Assembly: GCA_034231615.1 (NCBI GenBank)
Contig: CM067309.1
Coordinates: 28,109,661-28,173,660 of the forward strand
Reading direction: 5' to 3'
Length of the DNA: 64,000 nucleotides
From: Meghimatium bilineatum
Lineage: Eukaryota > Mollusca > Gastropoda > Stylommatophora > Philomycidae
Shown here: positions 11,240 to 21,654 of the stretch, one piece after another
How the letters are laid out: each line of letters opens with the position of its first letter
Position numbering within the stretch: position 1 is the first letter of the stretch
Notes under the pieces: model-generated
The model's input: the letters and a program-made list of their open reading frames with translations, nothing else
Databases searched by the model: none
What the model was told of the DNA's origin: nothing
Made by a program: the position numbers and the translations under genes

Positions 11240-12330
11240 AACACAGGCATCAAAAGGTCCCTGTAAGAAAAAGGTACGATTTTAATTATGTAGGTTACTC
11301 ATGTAGATTAAAAGAAAACATTTGACTTTCAAATAAATAAAGAAAATGGTGTGGAGAAGAACAGTCTTGCTGATGAAAGTGATTGAATCCTAAAATAATT
11401 GATATTTTATTTTTAGTTAATCTCAACGGGCAGATTGCCAAGCCTGAGAAAATTACGGATTTCAGAAATAATTCAACGAGGATTTCAACATAAATTCTAT
11501 TTATACTTTGTAGCGCTGGTTGCGGGAATATCATGCAAGAAAGCCTAACAAGAAATTGACGCTGGAGTAACCCACTGACAGGGAGCTGGCCGCAGGTGTA
11601 GTCAGCTTACAAATATTGCCACTGAAACTGCCTAAAGTGTCGTTGTGCGCGAAAGGGGAGAAAAAAAATTACGCTGTGATCTGCCTTTAATGTTGCAAGA
11701 GACAATTGGTCTATGGTGATATGTGAAGGTCAGAAAACAAGAGATTTAAAGACTGTGTAGACAACTCTCACCGGTTGCATCATCTACCAACATTCTTAGG
11801 AAAACTCATGATGCACAGCCTGACATGGCCAGATTAATGATGATATTAGGAACTTTTAAAAGTGTGGAATGAGGGTAGGTCAAAAGAAAAATGAACGAAG
11901 TCAAGCAGTTTTTCCTATCTCAAGTATTGAAATGTGTAAGAACTTTGTCTCAATTTCTAGGAAACGTAAAGGACGGTCTATCTTTCCATCTACCTTAGGA
12001 ATATGTCTTTTAGGCCCACATACCGAAGACAACATTAACGTCATGGGCAGGAAAGACAAGAGTACCACCTTTCAACTCCGCACACAACATCTACAGTTAG
12101 ACAACCCCCTGAACATAATACATAGAAATATCATGTTTCTTTTACTGAGCAAGGGCCAGTTTCATTGTCTTATCTGCTTTGATGATTAGATGCTAATTTA
12201 CTGAAACTCATCATGCCTCTTGAAATATTTTGTTTTTAATCTATGTACCTTCGATCTGTTTCGAGGGAAGCACTGACTATTGCTATTGGCTAACATATTC
12301 ATGAAAGAAAAGAAAACAGAGAGGTTTCTA
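11240..12330. other. No recognisable gene
   Basis: Nothing convincing. The plus-strand ORF at 11,869-12,189 (106 aa) has no motif I recognise. Confidence 0.35.
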
Positions 12331-12334
12331 CAAC

Positions 12335-12430
12335 ACTTAAGATGAAAAAAGAATTATTAAAGGAAATAAAGATCAAGCAAATAAATATTTTGGACATATT
12401 AAACGATTTGACACCTTATTGAAGTCTTTC
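12335..12430 (+). pseudogene. RTE-like LINE family A fragment
   Basis: The stretch 'aaagaattattaaaggaaat' followed by 'aagatcaagcaaataaat' and 'ttttggacatattaaacg' matches 43,900-43,975 closely in nucleotides. Together these encode the EIKIRQIKYFGHIKRH block of family A. Under 100 bp survives. Confidence 0.55.
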
Positions 12431-12904
12431 TATCTATCTATTCGCTAAACCCTATATTGCCTTTCAACGTCATGGGTAGAAGAGTTCTCTGGAGATGTCC
12501 CTCGTGTGTGCTGAGTAAATTGTGGAATTTGTCGCCTCTCTTATTTTGGTGGTCCAGCGTTTTCGAGGTCGGAAATCTATATTGCTAGGTGGAGATGTTT
12601 ATTTTTGGCCAAGATGCCTTTTATCTAAGTGTGACTCTATGGTATGGGGGAGTTTGGGACCGTGTGCTCTATTATTTCAAAAGAATGTTATGTTGCTAGT
12701 TGTTGTATTAAGCTGTTTATTTCCGGCGGTTTCGATTTTTATTTACAAGTGACACTATTGTCTGGGGGAGTTCGAAAACCGTGTGTGTTATTATGCCAAA
12801 AATTGTCCATATTGCCAGTCGTATCCTGTGGTGAGCGTTCTTCAGTTGTATTTGTTGAAATCTGTGGAGAGAGACTTGTAGAAAGACTTAGACGACAACA
12901 ATGA
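12431..12904. other. No recognisable gene
   Basis: Two overlapping plus-strand ORFs (12,522-12,752 and 12,644-12,904) are present but show no known domain or signal peptide. I treat them as chance ORFs. Confidence 0.3.
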
Positions 12905-13785
12905 CTTACTTTGTTTTGACTTGGTAAGGTTCTTTTTAAATTAGGTCTTTAGTCCTGGTTATACATTGTTTAATTAGTTTTATTATATCTGTTGGTACAT
13001 CATGGCCTAGAACCTTTTCTAATTTATATGGTATTTTATTATTTAGTAATCTTTTAGGTCTTGCCTATGATGGTTTTATTTATGACGATGTAGTAGGAAA
13101 TGATCTATTGTATTTTCCTCTTCACAGTGTTCACATATTGGTTCAAGAATATAATGTAATGATTTTCTCAATCTAACTCGTAGTAGTTTCCTATTGGCAG
13201 GTATTTTCAGCTCTTCCTTGATTTGAGTGGTCCCAGTGGGTCCTTTCAGCATAGCATCTGCATTTCATCCTTTTGCACTGTTGTCCTATTTTACTGGCCA
13301 TTCCTTAAGTATTGTGTCCTTTATTGTGCTTCTGGTGTCCGATCTGCCAAGTCCTATCTTGATTTCTGTTCCTTGTGTTCGTCCTTTCTTGACTTCCTTG
13401 TCCGCAGCTTCATTTCCTGGTATTCTGACATGGGCTGGAATCCACATTACATTAGCCCTCGTACCAACGTGAACAAGGTTTATTGTTAGGCGTAGTATAT
13501 CTTCTACTATATCTGGTATTTGGCTGCCATGTTTATTTTATATAGCCTGAACTTATGAAAATGAGTCAGTCATGATTGTTACATGTTTAGGTGGGTTATC
13601 ATTTATTATTTCTAGAGCTTTTAGAATTGCAGCTAGTTCAGCCGTGAATATTGTTGTATGTTCTGATAATTTAAATTTCTTATTGATGTTTCTGTCAGGT
13701 ATTACTATTCCTGCACCAGTTGGGTCTTCCTTTCCTTTGGACCCATCTGTGAATTACTTTTAGACTATTTACTGTTCTATCATTT
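12905..13785 (-). pseudogene. I-like LINE RNase H region (second I-like family)
   Basis: Minus-strand reading gives TDGSKGKEDPTGAGIV, TTIFTAELAAILKALEI, a VTIMTDSFS block and VMWIPAHVRIPGNEAADKE. These are the four acidic/His blocks of a LINE-encoded RNase H (D, E, D, then H replaced by R in the PAHVRIPGN loop context). A CEHCEEENTIDHFL zinc-knuckle-like C terminus follows. Together with 14,235-14,400 it is one element split by an inserted LINE tail. Several stops are present. The family differs from the 14.6-18.7 kb element. Confidence 0.65.
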
Positions 13786-13797
13786 ATGTTGTTTATT

Positions 13798-14222
13798 TTG
13801 TTCGAAGGTAAACGTTCAAGTTGAGGGCAGAAAAGGCGCTTCAAAGATCACCTAAAAAGCTCTCTCAAGCACTGCAGCATCGATCCTAGCTCCTGAGAGA
13901 CTACAACACATGATCGCTCCGCCTGGCACACCCAGATCACTACTGGCATCACGAATTTTGAAAACGAACGAACACTGCTGGCAATCCACACGCGCAAGAA
14001 GCGGAAGGACAAATCTGTAGTTTCTCCTACCCAGAACCTTCAGCACTCATGCATGCACTGCAATAGAACTTTCCGTGCACGATATGGACTCATTGGGCAC
14101 CTACGAACTCACAAACCAAATTAGTTAATTACCAATTTTAATTATTATATCTTTTTTTCCCATCGCATTTAATGTTTTTCATGCAATGCTCATCTTCGCT
14201 TGCGAAGGAGGAACTCATCATC
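13798..14222 (+). mobile_element. 5'-truncated LINE tail with C2H2 finger, inserted with TSD
   Basis: The plus strand encodes RRFKDHLKSSLKHCSID, a DRSAWHTQITTGI block, and SCMHCNRTFRARYGLIGHLRTHKPN followed by a stop. This is the classic C-terminal C2H2 zinc finger of CR1/RTE-type LINEs. The 3' UTR ends in a TCATCATCAT run. It interrupts the minus-strand RNase H LINE. The flanks ATGTTGTTTATT (13,786-13,797) and ATGTGGTTTATT (14,223-14,234) are a 12-bp TSD with one mismatch. The ORF stub is short and in several frames at its start, consistent with severe 5' truncation at insertion. Confidence 0.65.
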
Positions 14223-14234
14223 ATGTGGTTTATT

Positions 14235-14400
14235 GCTCTATTTTTAGTTGAATCTCTATTTTGGTCTTTTTTCCCTATATAAGATAGGAAAATGTCAGTT
14301 TCTGGTGTTATTAACTCCCAAGGAGGTATTACTGCTTTATATTGGTTTTGATTACATATTAGCTCTCTAAGCTCTGGCATTTGGTCAAGCTCTGAATTTT
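14235..14400 (-). pseudogene. I-like LINE, part upstream of its RNase H
   Basis: The minus strand reads FPELRELICNQNQYKAVIPPWELITPETDIFLSYIG-like sequence (here in one ORF starting MPELREL). This is the linker between RT and RNase H of the LINE continued at 12,905-13,785. The 425 bp insertion at 13,798-14,222 separates the two parts. Confidence 0.6.
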
Positions 14401-14499
14401 ATCGCCACCCTGCTGGTGCTCGGTAGCTTTCAATTGAGAACTTGCCTTTGTTATCAGAGCTATTGAATGATGTATATGCTGGATCTGAGGTATGTGTGA

Positions 14500-14627
14500 A
14501 AACCATTTGTTCTGCTAGCTCTTAATATACTCCAAAATTGTGGCAGTGCCGGTTCTTTGTCTGATGTCCTCAATCTCACTCTGTCTCTTAGCGATATTCC
14601 TACGATTCTGCGTAAACATGCCATTTC
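14500..14627 (-). pseudogene. RTE-like LINE C-terminal region, left half of split host
   Basis: The minus strand reads SEMACLRRIVGISLRDRVR. This joins in frame to the fragment at 18,701-18,955 once the 4.05 kb insertion and one TSD copy are subtracted. It is the conserved post-RT block of RTE-like LINEs (compare MKCLRRMIGVSLRDK at 48.1 kb). Confidence 0.65.
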
Positions 14628-14638
14628 AGATGTCACTA
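14628..14638. repeat. Target-site duplication, left
   Basis: AGATGTCACTA here and at 18,690-18,700 flank the 4.05 kb LINE. The first A may belong to the poly-purine tail on the right side, so the TSD is 10 or 11 bp. Confidence 0.75.
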
Positions 14639-14806
14639 CTCCATCGAGACCAGCACCGTGCAGAGGTGATGGGGCTTAGTTCAGCCATCAGGGGCTGGAA
14701 ACTAAGACTGGTCGGGCAGTCCCACTCGAGCAGGACCATAGTCCTGCCCTAGTAAGCAGAGTGCTGAAGACGGAGGCATCCGCCAAAAGGCGCACAGATA
14801 ATCAGG

Positions 14807-17800
14807 ATGCCACGCACAAAACACAATGGAAACATGTCTACATCTATAAATAGTTATGGTGCCTGCCCTGTGGCGGACGTTCAGGCAGGGACGGTGCCGG
14901 GCCCTATACCTCGAAAGGGCCCAACCTCAGTTACTGAAAGTCCTTCTCAATTGCCCCGAGGAGCCAGGAGGCAAGGGAATAGAGCTACTGGCCAAACAAA
15001 CAAACGACCAATAAAAATAATGCACTGGAATGCTGAGGGTGTCAACAGTAAAAGAGATGGATACAGCAAAAAATTGGAACTTGAAAATGTCCTCAGTGAA
15101 GAACAAGTTAACATATGCTGTATCCAAGAAACACACCTCAGCAGCGACATAGCCTTCAAAATCAGAGGCTACCAGTGCTACCGATCTGACCGAAAGGACA
15201 GGCGAAAGAGTGGAATTCTGACACTTGTTAAAAACAATATCAGCGCATGTCAGCTTGAAGTATATATGGAAGGGGCAGAATACCAGATGCTCCACCTAAA
15301 AACAGACAGTGCAGAATTCCATCTCCTGAACTACTACTGCCCAAATGATAAACCATTGGCACTAGACACAATTCCAGACAAAGAGAGACTTATGGTGTGT
15401 GGTGACTTCAACAGCCACTCTCAGAGCTGGGGCTACGATCATATCGACAAGAGAGGTGAGGAACTTGAGAGCTGGCAGGATGAAAATAATCTCATCCTTA
15501 TTAACCAGCCAGCAGACTCGCCAACCTTCTACTCGAGAGCATGGCACACCACCTCTACACCAGACCTAGCATTCCACTCACCAGGCTTGGAATGGAACAT
15601 CACACGTGTTGTTGGAAAGCAGCTTGGAGGTAGTGACCACAGACCAGTATTTCTGGAAATCCACAATGAATTTACCATGGACAGCAGCACGCTCACTAGG
15701 TGGAACTATAAAAGGGCAGACTGGAAAATGTACCAGCATTTAACCAGTGTTCTAGCTAAGGACATGAACTTGGACAAAGACATCAATAGAGCAGTGAGTG
15801 AATTTAATAGATGTATACTACATGCTGCTAGTAGAACCATACCCAGGGGGGCACGCAAAAACTACAAACCCTACTGGAATGATGAACTGGAAAAGCTGCA
15901 AAATGAGATGGAAACATCTAGACAGCAGGCTGAGAACAGACCTAGCCAAGAACATCACAACAAATATCAGCAAACAAAGGCTAAATTTCAAAGAGCCAAG
16001 TTACAAGCCAGACGGAGCAGCTGGAAAGAAAAAACAGAGTCGCTGAACTTAGAAAGAGATACTAGGAAATTATGGAAACTTGTAAAACAACTAAATGATG
16101 AAGGTACAGGGAGAAATACCAGGATCACACTTTATAAAGATATAAACATTTTAACAGGTAAACATGCAGCTGATTACTTTGCAGATTCCTTTGCAGAAGA
16201 CAATAACGTCAAAGTCAGCCCAGACAAACAACAGGAGGTTCGAGAGAACCAGCAAAACATTGGACAAGGTGAACATATACCTGAAGTCATGGAGGCACCA
16301 ATCACAATGAGAGAACTGGAGCATGCAATATCCAAATTGAAAATGAAAAAGTCCCCTGGAGCTGATGGAGTGTCCAATGAAATGATTAGAAACCTGGGAA
16401 GTGCAGCAAGAGCAAAGCTACTGCAGATCTTTAACACAAGCTGGTCCACAGGTAATGTACCACAGGCTTGGAGACAAGCAATAATGATACCACTCCTCAA
16501 ATCAGGAAAAGATGGCAACACAGTCTCCAACTACAGGCCCATCAGCCTCACAAGCTGTCTATGTAAAACAATGGAACGCATTATCAATCTTAGGATGCAG
16601 TGGTACCTTGAAAGTGAAAACCTTCTGGTATCACAGCAAGCAGGTTTCAGACAGTGCTACTCTACTGAAGATCAGGCAACCTACCTCTCCCAAGAGATTG
16701 AGGATGCCTTCCAAGAAAAGAAACTTGTACTAGCAGCATGGATAGACCTCAGGAAAGCATTTGATAAGGTCTGGAAAGAAGGGCTCCTAAAGAAATTGCG
16801 TTATTGCAGGGTTAGCTCAAGAATGTACAAATGGGTAAAAGCATACCTGTATAATAGAAGAGCCAGGGTACAATTAGATGGTCGCAAGAGCATGAAAGTT
16901 CTACTGCGTCATGGAGTCCCCCAGGGAGGAGTCCTGTCACCCACACTTTTCTTGGTTTACATCAATGACCTAGTTACTGAACTACCACACGGGATCAAAG
17001 TGGCAATGTATGCTGACGACCTGGTGATCTGGTGCACGGAAGAACATGCAACAGTGGCCACTAAACAAATACAAAGAGCTATCGATGCCCTAACCTTATG
17101 GGCTAATAGATGGTGCGTCAGCATTAACACAGATAAGTGCAGCACTACACTCTTTACCCTCTCACCAAAACAAAAAGCTGGTCATATCAAGATAGATGGA
17201 GAGCTCTTGAAAGAAGACAAACAACCCACATACCTCGGAGTTACTTTTGATGATAAGCTGACATGGAAGCAGCACATAAACAAAGCAACAACAAAAGCCA
17301 GGAGGAAGCTAGCTATCCTGAGAAAACTAAGTGGAACCACATGGGGAGCCAGTGGAAATATACTCAGTAAAGTTTACCAGCAAGGCATAAGACCACACCT
17401 GGAATACGGTTCAGCTGCGTGGTGTCCTGCATCAAACACCACATTACAAGATCTAGATAAAGTGCAAAACCAGGCACTTAGAATAATGTTGGGATCAATG
17501 AAATCAACACCCATAGCAGAGATGCAGAAAATGGGAAGATTGCAAACACTTGGCGAACGCAGAGACACAAAAGTACTAATTCAAGCAGAAAAGTTTCAGT
17601 GTATGCCAAGTCATCCAATGAAGGAAAGATTCCAAAATCTAGCAATGGGACGACTGAAAAGGAGCAGCTTTATCCATCAAGCTAAACGACTCCGCAGACA
17701 ACTTACAGACCTACCTGAAGTTGACAGCCCCTTAAGGCCTGTACCAGAACAAACCCCGTGGAGTGAAAGGCATGGAATGCCAATATACATTCAGACCCAT

Positions 17801-18070
17801 GTGAAAGGAATACTAAGCGAGGATGAACAGAACAGTGTGCAGCGAAGGACAGTCACCCTCAGTTTCCTGGATGAGGAATATCCACAAGATATATGGGTCA
17901 GAGTGTACACAGATGGGTCAGCACAGAATGCTGTGAGGAATGGAGGTGCAGGTGTATATATAGAATATCCACACAAGCCTAGAGATACAATCAGAACGCC
18001 GACAGGAAAATTCTGCAATAATTATGATGCAGAAATCCAGGCAATTAGTGTGGCAGCTAAAAACTGCTGA
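14807..18070 (+). CDS. LINE polyprotein: AP endonuclease, reverse transcriptase, RNase H start
   Basis: A 1087-residue ORF. After a ~65-residue proline/arginine-rich N terminus comes an apurinic-type endonuclease that nicks target DNA: WNAEG at residue ~74, QETH at 107-110, GDFN at ~199, SDHRP at ~276. The reverse transcriptase follows: IPLLKSGKDGNTVSNYRPISL, AWIDLRKAFDKVW, GVPQGGVLSPTLF, and catalytic YADD at ~735-738. The RNase H begins near VYTDGSAQNA (first Asp ~1036) with its Glu at ~1076. The frame then ends at KNC because one A is missing from a run of six at about 18,057-18,062; the sister copy at 53.7-54.9 kb keeps the longer run and reads through. The start at 14,807 is the first ATG of the frame after the leader. 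A family consensus may place it differently. The remaining RNase H lies in the next ORF. Apart from the frameshift all catalytic motifs appear intact. Confidence 0.9.
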   Translation: MPRTKHNGNMSTSINSYGACPVADVQAGTVPGPIPRKGPTSVTESPSQLPRGARRQGNRATGQTNKRPIKIMHWNAEGVNSKRDGYSKKLELENVLSEEQVNICCIQETHLSSDIAFKIRGYQCYRSDRKDRRKSGILTLVKNNISACQLEVYMEGAEYQMLHLKTDSAEFHLLNYYCPNDKPLALDTIPDKERLMVCGDFNSHSQSWGYDHIDKRGEELESWQDENNLILINQPADSPTFYSRAWHTTSTPDLAFHSPGLEWNITRVVGKQLGGSDHRPVFLEIHNEFTMDSSTLTRWNYKRADWKMYQHLTSVLAKDMNLDKDINRAVSEFNRCILHAASRTIPRGARKNYKPYWNDELEKLQNEMETSRQQAENRPSQEHHNKYQQTKAKFQRAKLQARRSSWKEKTESLNLERDTRKLWKLVKQLNDEGTGRNTRITLYKDINILTGKHAADYFADSFAEDNNVKVSPDKQQEVRENQQNIGQGEHIPEVMEAPITMRELEHAISKLKMKKSPGADGVSNEMIRNLGSAARAKLLQIFNTSWSTGNVPQAWRQAIMIPLLKSGKDGNTVSNYRPISLTSCLCKTMERIINLRMQWYLESENLLVSQQAGFRQCYSTEDQATYLSQEIEDAFQEKKLVLAAWIDLRKAFDKVWKEGLLKKLRYCRVSSRMYKWVKAYLYNRRARVQLDGRKSMKVLLRHGVPQGGVLSPTLFLVYINDLVTELPHGIKVAMYADDLVIWCTEEHATVATKQIQRAIDALTLWANRWCVSINTDKCSTTLFTLSPKQKAGHIKIDGELLKEDKQPTYLGVTFDDKLTWKQHINKATTKARRKLAILRKLSGTTWGASGNILSKVYQQGIRPHLEYGSAAWCPASNTTLQDLDKVQNQALRIMLGSMKSTPIAEMQKMGRLQTLGERRDTKVLIQAEKFQCMPSHPMKERFQNLAMGRLKRSSFIHQAKRLRRQLTDLPEVDSPLRPVPEQTPWSERHGMPIYIQTHVKGILSEDEQNSVQRRTVTLSFLDEEYPQDIWVRVYTDGSAQNAVRNGGAGVYIEYPHKPRDTIRTPTGKFCNNYDAEIQAISVAAKNC

Positions 18071-18657
18071 ACTCCAACTCTGACCTACAGCCTGTGGTAT
18101 TCCTGACAGATGCAAGGTCAGTGCTTCAAGCTCTCCAGTCTGGAAAACTAACAGACTTAAAAAAACTACTTAGCGAATTGTCTTACCAGTATAGGGTAAC
18201 CATGCAGTGGATACCCTCTCACTGTGGAATACCAGGAAATGAAAAAGCAGACCAACTGGCTAAGGAAGGTGCTGCCGAAGACCAACCAGATATACCAATC
18301 ACCTACCTTCAGAAAAAACAGATGATAAAGTCAATAAGAAAGCCACAAACACCAACACAAGATGACTATCACAATATGAACAGATCAGAACAAGTTATAA
18401 TTCTACGTCTCAGAACAGGACACAACCGACTCCGCAGTCACATGTATACAAAGTTCAAGATTGGCAACACGGCCATGTGTACATGTGGACAGGCAGCACA
18501 GAGTGCCAAACATATACTTCAAGAGTGTTCTGAGCATGAAACGCTGAGGCAGACATATTGGCCAGAGGAAACAACACTGGAATCAAAGCTCTATGGGACA
18601 CTGTATGAACTACAAAAGACAGTGAGTTTTATTAAGGAGACAGAATTACAGATATAG
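18063..18657 (+). pseudogene. LINE polyprotein, frameshifted C-terminal part (RNase H end, Cys/His tail)
   Basis: This continues the polyprotein in the +1 frame; the first ATG is at 18,094. VVFLTDARSVLQAL carries the third RNase H acidic residue, and IPSHCGIPGNEKADQLAKEG carries the His and final Asp. The C terminus has RLRTGHNRLRSHMYTKF and CTCGQAAQSAKHILQECSEH, a CCHC-like knuckle typical of RNase H-bearing LINEs. It ends at a stop 33 bases before the AAG tail begins. It is separated from the main ORF only by the single-base deletion. Confidence 0.85.
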
Positions 18658-18689
18658 ACATGTTTCAAGTGAACGAAAGAAGAAGAAGA

Positions 18690-18700
18690 AGATGTCACTA
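18690..18700. repeat. Target-site duplication, right
   Basis: AGATGTCACTA, the partner of 14,628-14,638. Confidence 0.75.
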
Positions 18701-18950
18701 GTTTACGTTTATCTTATGCTGTCGTTGTCCATATTTGGCACTGGTTGCACAGCGTTGTCATAATAATCATTTTGAATAGTGTTATTTTGGTGTTGAAATC
18801 TACATTTTTGTTTCTGAAGATTGGTGTCATTTGCTCTATTGCTTGGTATGCTTTACTACATCTATTGTGTATTTCTTTACTGCTCTTGCCGCCTGTTGTT
18901 ATATTGCTTCCTAGATATGTGAAATATGTCACTTATTTAAGTCTGCTGTT

Positions 18951-18955
<5 letters not shown>
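18701..18955 (-). pseudogene. RTE-like LINE C-terminal region, right half of split host
   Basis: The minus strand reads TYLGSNITTGGKSSKEIHNR, then CSKAYQAIEQMTPIFRNK and CNQCQIWTTTA. This is the post-RT YLGS block of an RTE-like LINE, closely resembling FKYLGSTLRYDNKQEAEINA at 47.9 kb. One stop sits just before the insertion point. It continues across the 4.05 kb insertion at 14,500-14,627. Confidence 0.7.

Positions 18956-18988
<33 letters not shown>
18955..18988. repeat. (AT)n microsatellite
   Basis: About 34 bp of alternating AT. Confidence 0.95.
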
Positions 18989-18996
<8 letters not shown>

Positions 18997-19229
18997 AAAT
19001 TCCAGCCAACCTTCGTTTCGGAGACGGCACTTTTGATGATGAATCTTTCACCAGATATATTACACATTTTGCGAACAAAATATAGCATATGAAATTTCAA
19101 TATGGTTACCAAACGTTTCGGTGTGAAAGAAATTGTCACGGAGTATCAAATAATCTCGGTCGGTTTCGATTCTGTTCCGGTTTCTAAACACTGTTTTTTA
19201 AACAGAATATTCTGCCAAAGACGGATGTG

Positions 19230-19372
19230 TCGGGCCATTGGTGCAAATAAAACGGTGACACAACGCATTTCCATTCTCTGGACTACATTCAGATGTAAAT
19301 CTAGTAGGACAATGGTCCTGCTACAAGGGAATTCAGCGGGAGTTTGAGAGTGAACACTGAAGAAGAAGAAAC
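19230..19372 (+). repeat. Retroposon 3' end ending in GAAGAAGAAG
   Basis: The blocks 'ctggactacattcagatgta', 'acaatggtcctgctacaagg' and 'gagtttgagagtgaacactg' lead into a GAA run. It resembles in layout, and weakly in sequence, the segment at 2925-3143. It is probably the UTR of an RTE-like LINE or a derived SINE. Confidence 0.4.
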
Positions 19373-20321
19373 ATAATATGTCACGTGTAGATGCATGAAT
19401 CAACACACATATTAATGATGCATGCTGACCAGAAAATATGGGTGTAGAAAAGTTTAATTTGTTTATCACAGAGGTCAGTGGTCACAGTACTTTTTCTGTG
19501 GGCTTGCAATTTCACAATAGTATATTATCGGCAGTTATTGACAATCAGGGATGCACAGTCAATGAATCAAAGTCAGGAATTTTCTAATTAATGAAATACA
19601 TTTCGAACAAAGCTGGTTAGTGGATTTCACAAAATAAAAAAAAGAAATATCGAAAATGTCACGGAAAAGTTATATTGGTGAAAAAATATGAAAAAACTGA
19701 TAATCAAATAAATTATTATTTATAGTTTTATAAAAACCATGTTTACTTAAGAGTAAATTTTTAAATGGCACTTTTTTGGTACAATTTTTGTTGTACTATA
19801 TTTGACGCACATGTGCTGTGAAGCGAATCACATCTGCTTTATCACTTAGCTGGTCATGAGAGTTTTATTTTCTAGTGTTGCTAATTCAATTTCAGTCTGA
19901 CATTAAAAATTCACTTAAAAAAACAACTTGCGGAACAGTTAGTAAAATATTTATTAATAGAAATATAGTTTACATCTCCAATTTATATAGTAGTTCCTGA
20001 CACGATATACCAAAAACTTCCAGATCTAGATGTAAGATATACAAAGTGACAACCCTACTCTGCCCCGACAGTTCCGGTGTCCATATTCATGTTACTATTG
20101 TTGGTTCCATTTTCATATCTAAAAAATATGTTAACCCTATTTATACTCCCTGGTGTAGCTAATATGAACGTAAATTCAAGATTAAAAGGTGGTTTCATAT
20201 GTATTTTCCAGCCAACCAAAACACTTCATCAATACATAACAGAAAATGAACACTGCACTCACGTAATGCTGATAGTGTTAAATTATATTTCAGCTAAAAG
20301 TGCCAGGGCAGATCACTTACA
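19373..20321. other. No recognisable gene
   Basis: Very AT-rich, with no supported ORF or repeat relationship in the window. Confidence 0.4.
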
Positions 20322-20325
20322 GAGT

Positions 20326-21190
20326 AGCAACCAACCAACAAACCCAATAACCTACTAACAACCAATCAACCAACGAATCAACTAACATATCAATTAGCCA
20401 ATCATACAACAAACCAAAAAATTAGTTACTATCAATGTATTTAACTAGAATAACTTACCGACCCATATAATGATTAAAAATCAATTGGCTGACTGAATAA
20501 TTAACTAGCTAGAACGATAACTAACTGCTTAGTTAACTAACCTAGATAACTAACCAGTGGCATCTTTCAATCTTTGCAGACGATAGTATTATTGTTGTGC
20601 ACAAAGAAATATAATCTACGCTCCATGGCGATGATTGATGCAAGACCGGGTTCAAGTCACGACCTGTGGACTGTTGGCTTAGACGGCCGATTGTGATTAT
20701 TGCCCTGAGTTTAAGTGTTAGGACTTTGTTAATTTGGAGTGGGGAGGGGGGGACTCCAATTATATAAATATTGTTCAAAGAATAGCCATACAATAATAAA
20801 AACGTACCGAGTGAAGGCATGTTTACCTTTAGCAGTTAGGTCTTCCAATATATCCACCGACGGTCACGATTGATGTGAATCACAAGACCAATCTGAGCCA
20901 CAAAGAGTCTCCCACTTGTCACAAAAGTGATTTAATTCTTACCGCAACAACTAAAGCAAAAACAACCTAGATAATTAATTAGCTAACTAAAAGGCTAACT
21001 AAGTAAGTAACTAGTTTATAATCACCAAAAAGCCAGATAAGATATATCCCAACTAACCACATATCTTACTAATTATCTGGCTAGCTAACTAACCACATAA
21101 CTAACTAGCCAACTAACCACCTACCTAACTAACTAGTTAGTTAAATAACTAACTAGCTAACTGACTGTATGACATACTGACGAAGTAACT
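20326..21190. repeat. CTAA/CTAACTAG-rich low-complexity blocks
   Basis: Two blocks (about 20,326-20,560 and 20,965-21,190) of degenerate 4-mer repeats such as CTAACTAACTAGCTAACT surround a unique segment. They are mirrored at 28,680-28,900 and 29,425-29,640. A CTAA-type tail also ends the I-like LINE third family at 34.57 and 62.29 kb, so expanded LINE tails are one possible source. Confidence 0.6.
20600..20830 (+). repeat. Possible tRNA-like SINE in palindrome arm
   Basis: The segment 'gaccgggttcaagtcacgac' contains a good pol III B box (GGTTCAAGTC). The upstream 'ccatggcgatgattg' is only a weak A-box match. The mirrored copy is at about 29,150-29,390. It could be a SINE head but has no clear tail. 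Confidence 0.35.
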
Positions 21191-21654
21191 AATTAAACTA
21201 ACAAATGAAAATCATGATAATTGCTTTCCAGTGTGGCATGCGAGTTCAAGCTATGATTATATTTTTTTAATGGACATTATCTCATGCTATGTATGGCCAA
21301 ATGATGCAGAGGTTATTGATGGATCGATTCGCTTGACACAAAAGTAGTTTAATCCTTATCGCAGAAGTAGAAGCTATAACAAGACAACACACAGATAACA
21401 GAATAACGAAACTCTTAAACAAACACGTATGTAGGATGAAATATTTGCATATTCTTCTTTATCTTTCAACTTTATCCCTTATTGTTTTGCAGTGAAAGGG
21501 GTAGTTCTCTGGAGACCTGTATATAATTACAAAGAGCCACAGAAGATCAGACAATCAGGTGAGGTCCCGAGATATCACAAATAAAAAAATAAAGACTCTA
21601 GAATTTACAACAAATTACAACAAATTGGTTCGGATCGACGGTATATGTATACAA

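Larger units (their letters stand above)
14639..18689 (+). mobile_element. Near-intact 4.05 kb I-like LINE
   Basis: A complete-looking insertion bounded by a perfect 10-11 bp TSD, with a ~168 bp 5' leader, one long ORF (endonuclease, RT, RNase H) and a short 3' UTR ending in (GAA/AAG)n. No separate gag-like ORF1 is present, so either the family has one ORF or the copy is slightly 5'-truncated. The RNase H plus a Cys/His-rich C terminus argue for an I-group clade (I, Nimbus, Ingi or relatives). Related copies are the truncated one at 53,676-54,998 (very similar), the old one at 40.7-43.2 kb, and those in both arms of the palindrome. It is young by its single frameshift. Confidence 0.85.
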
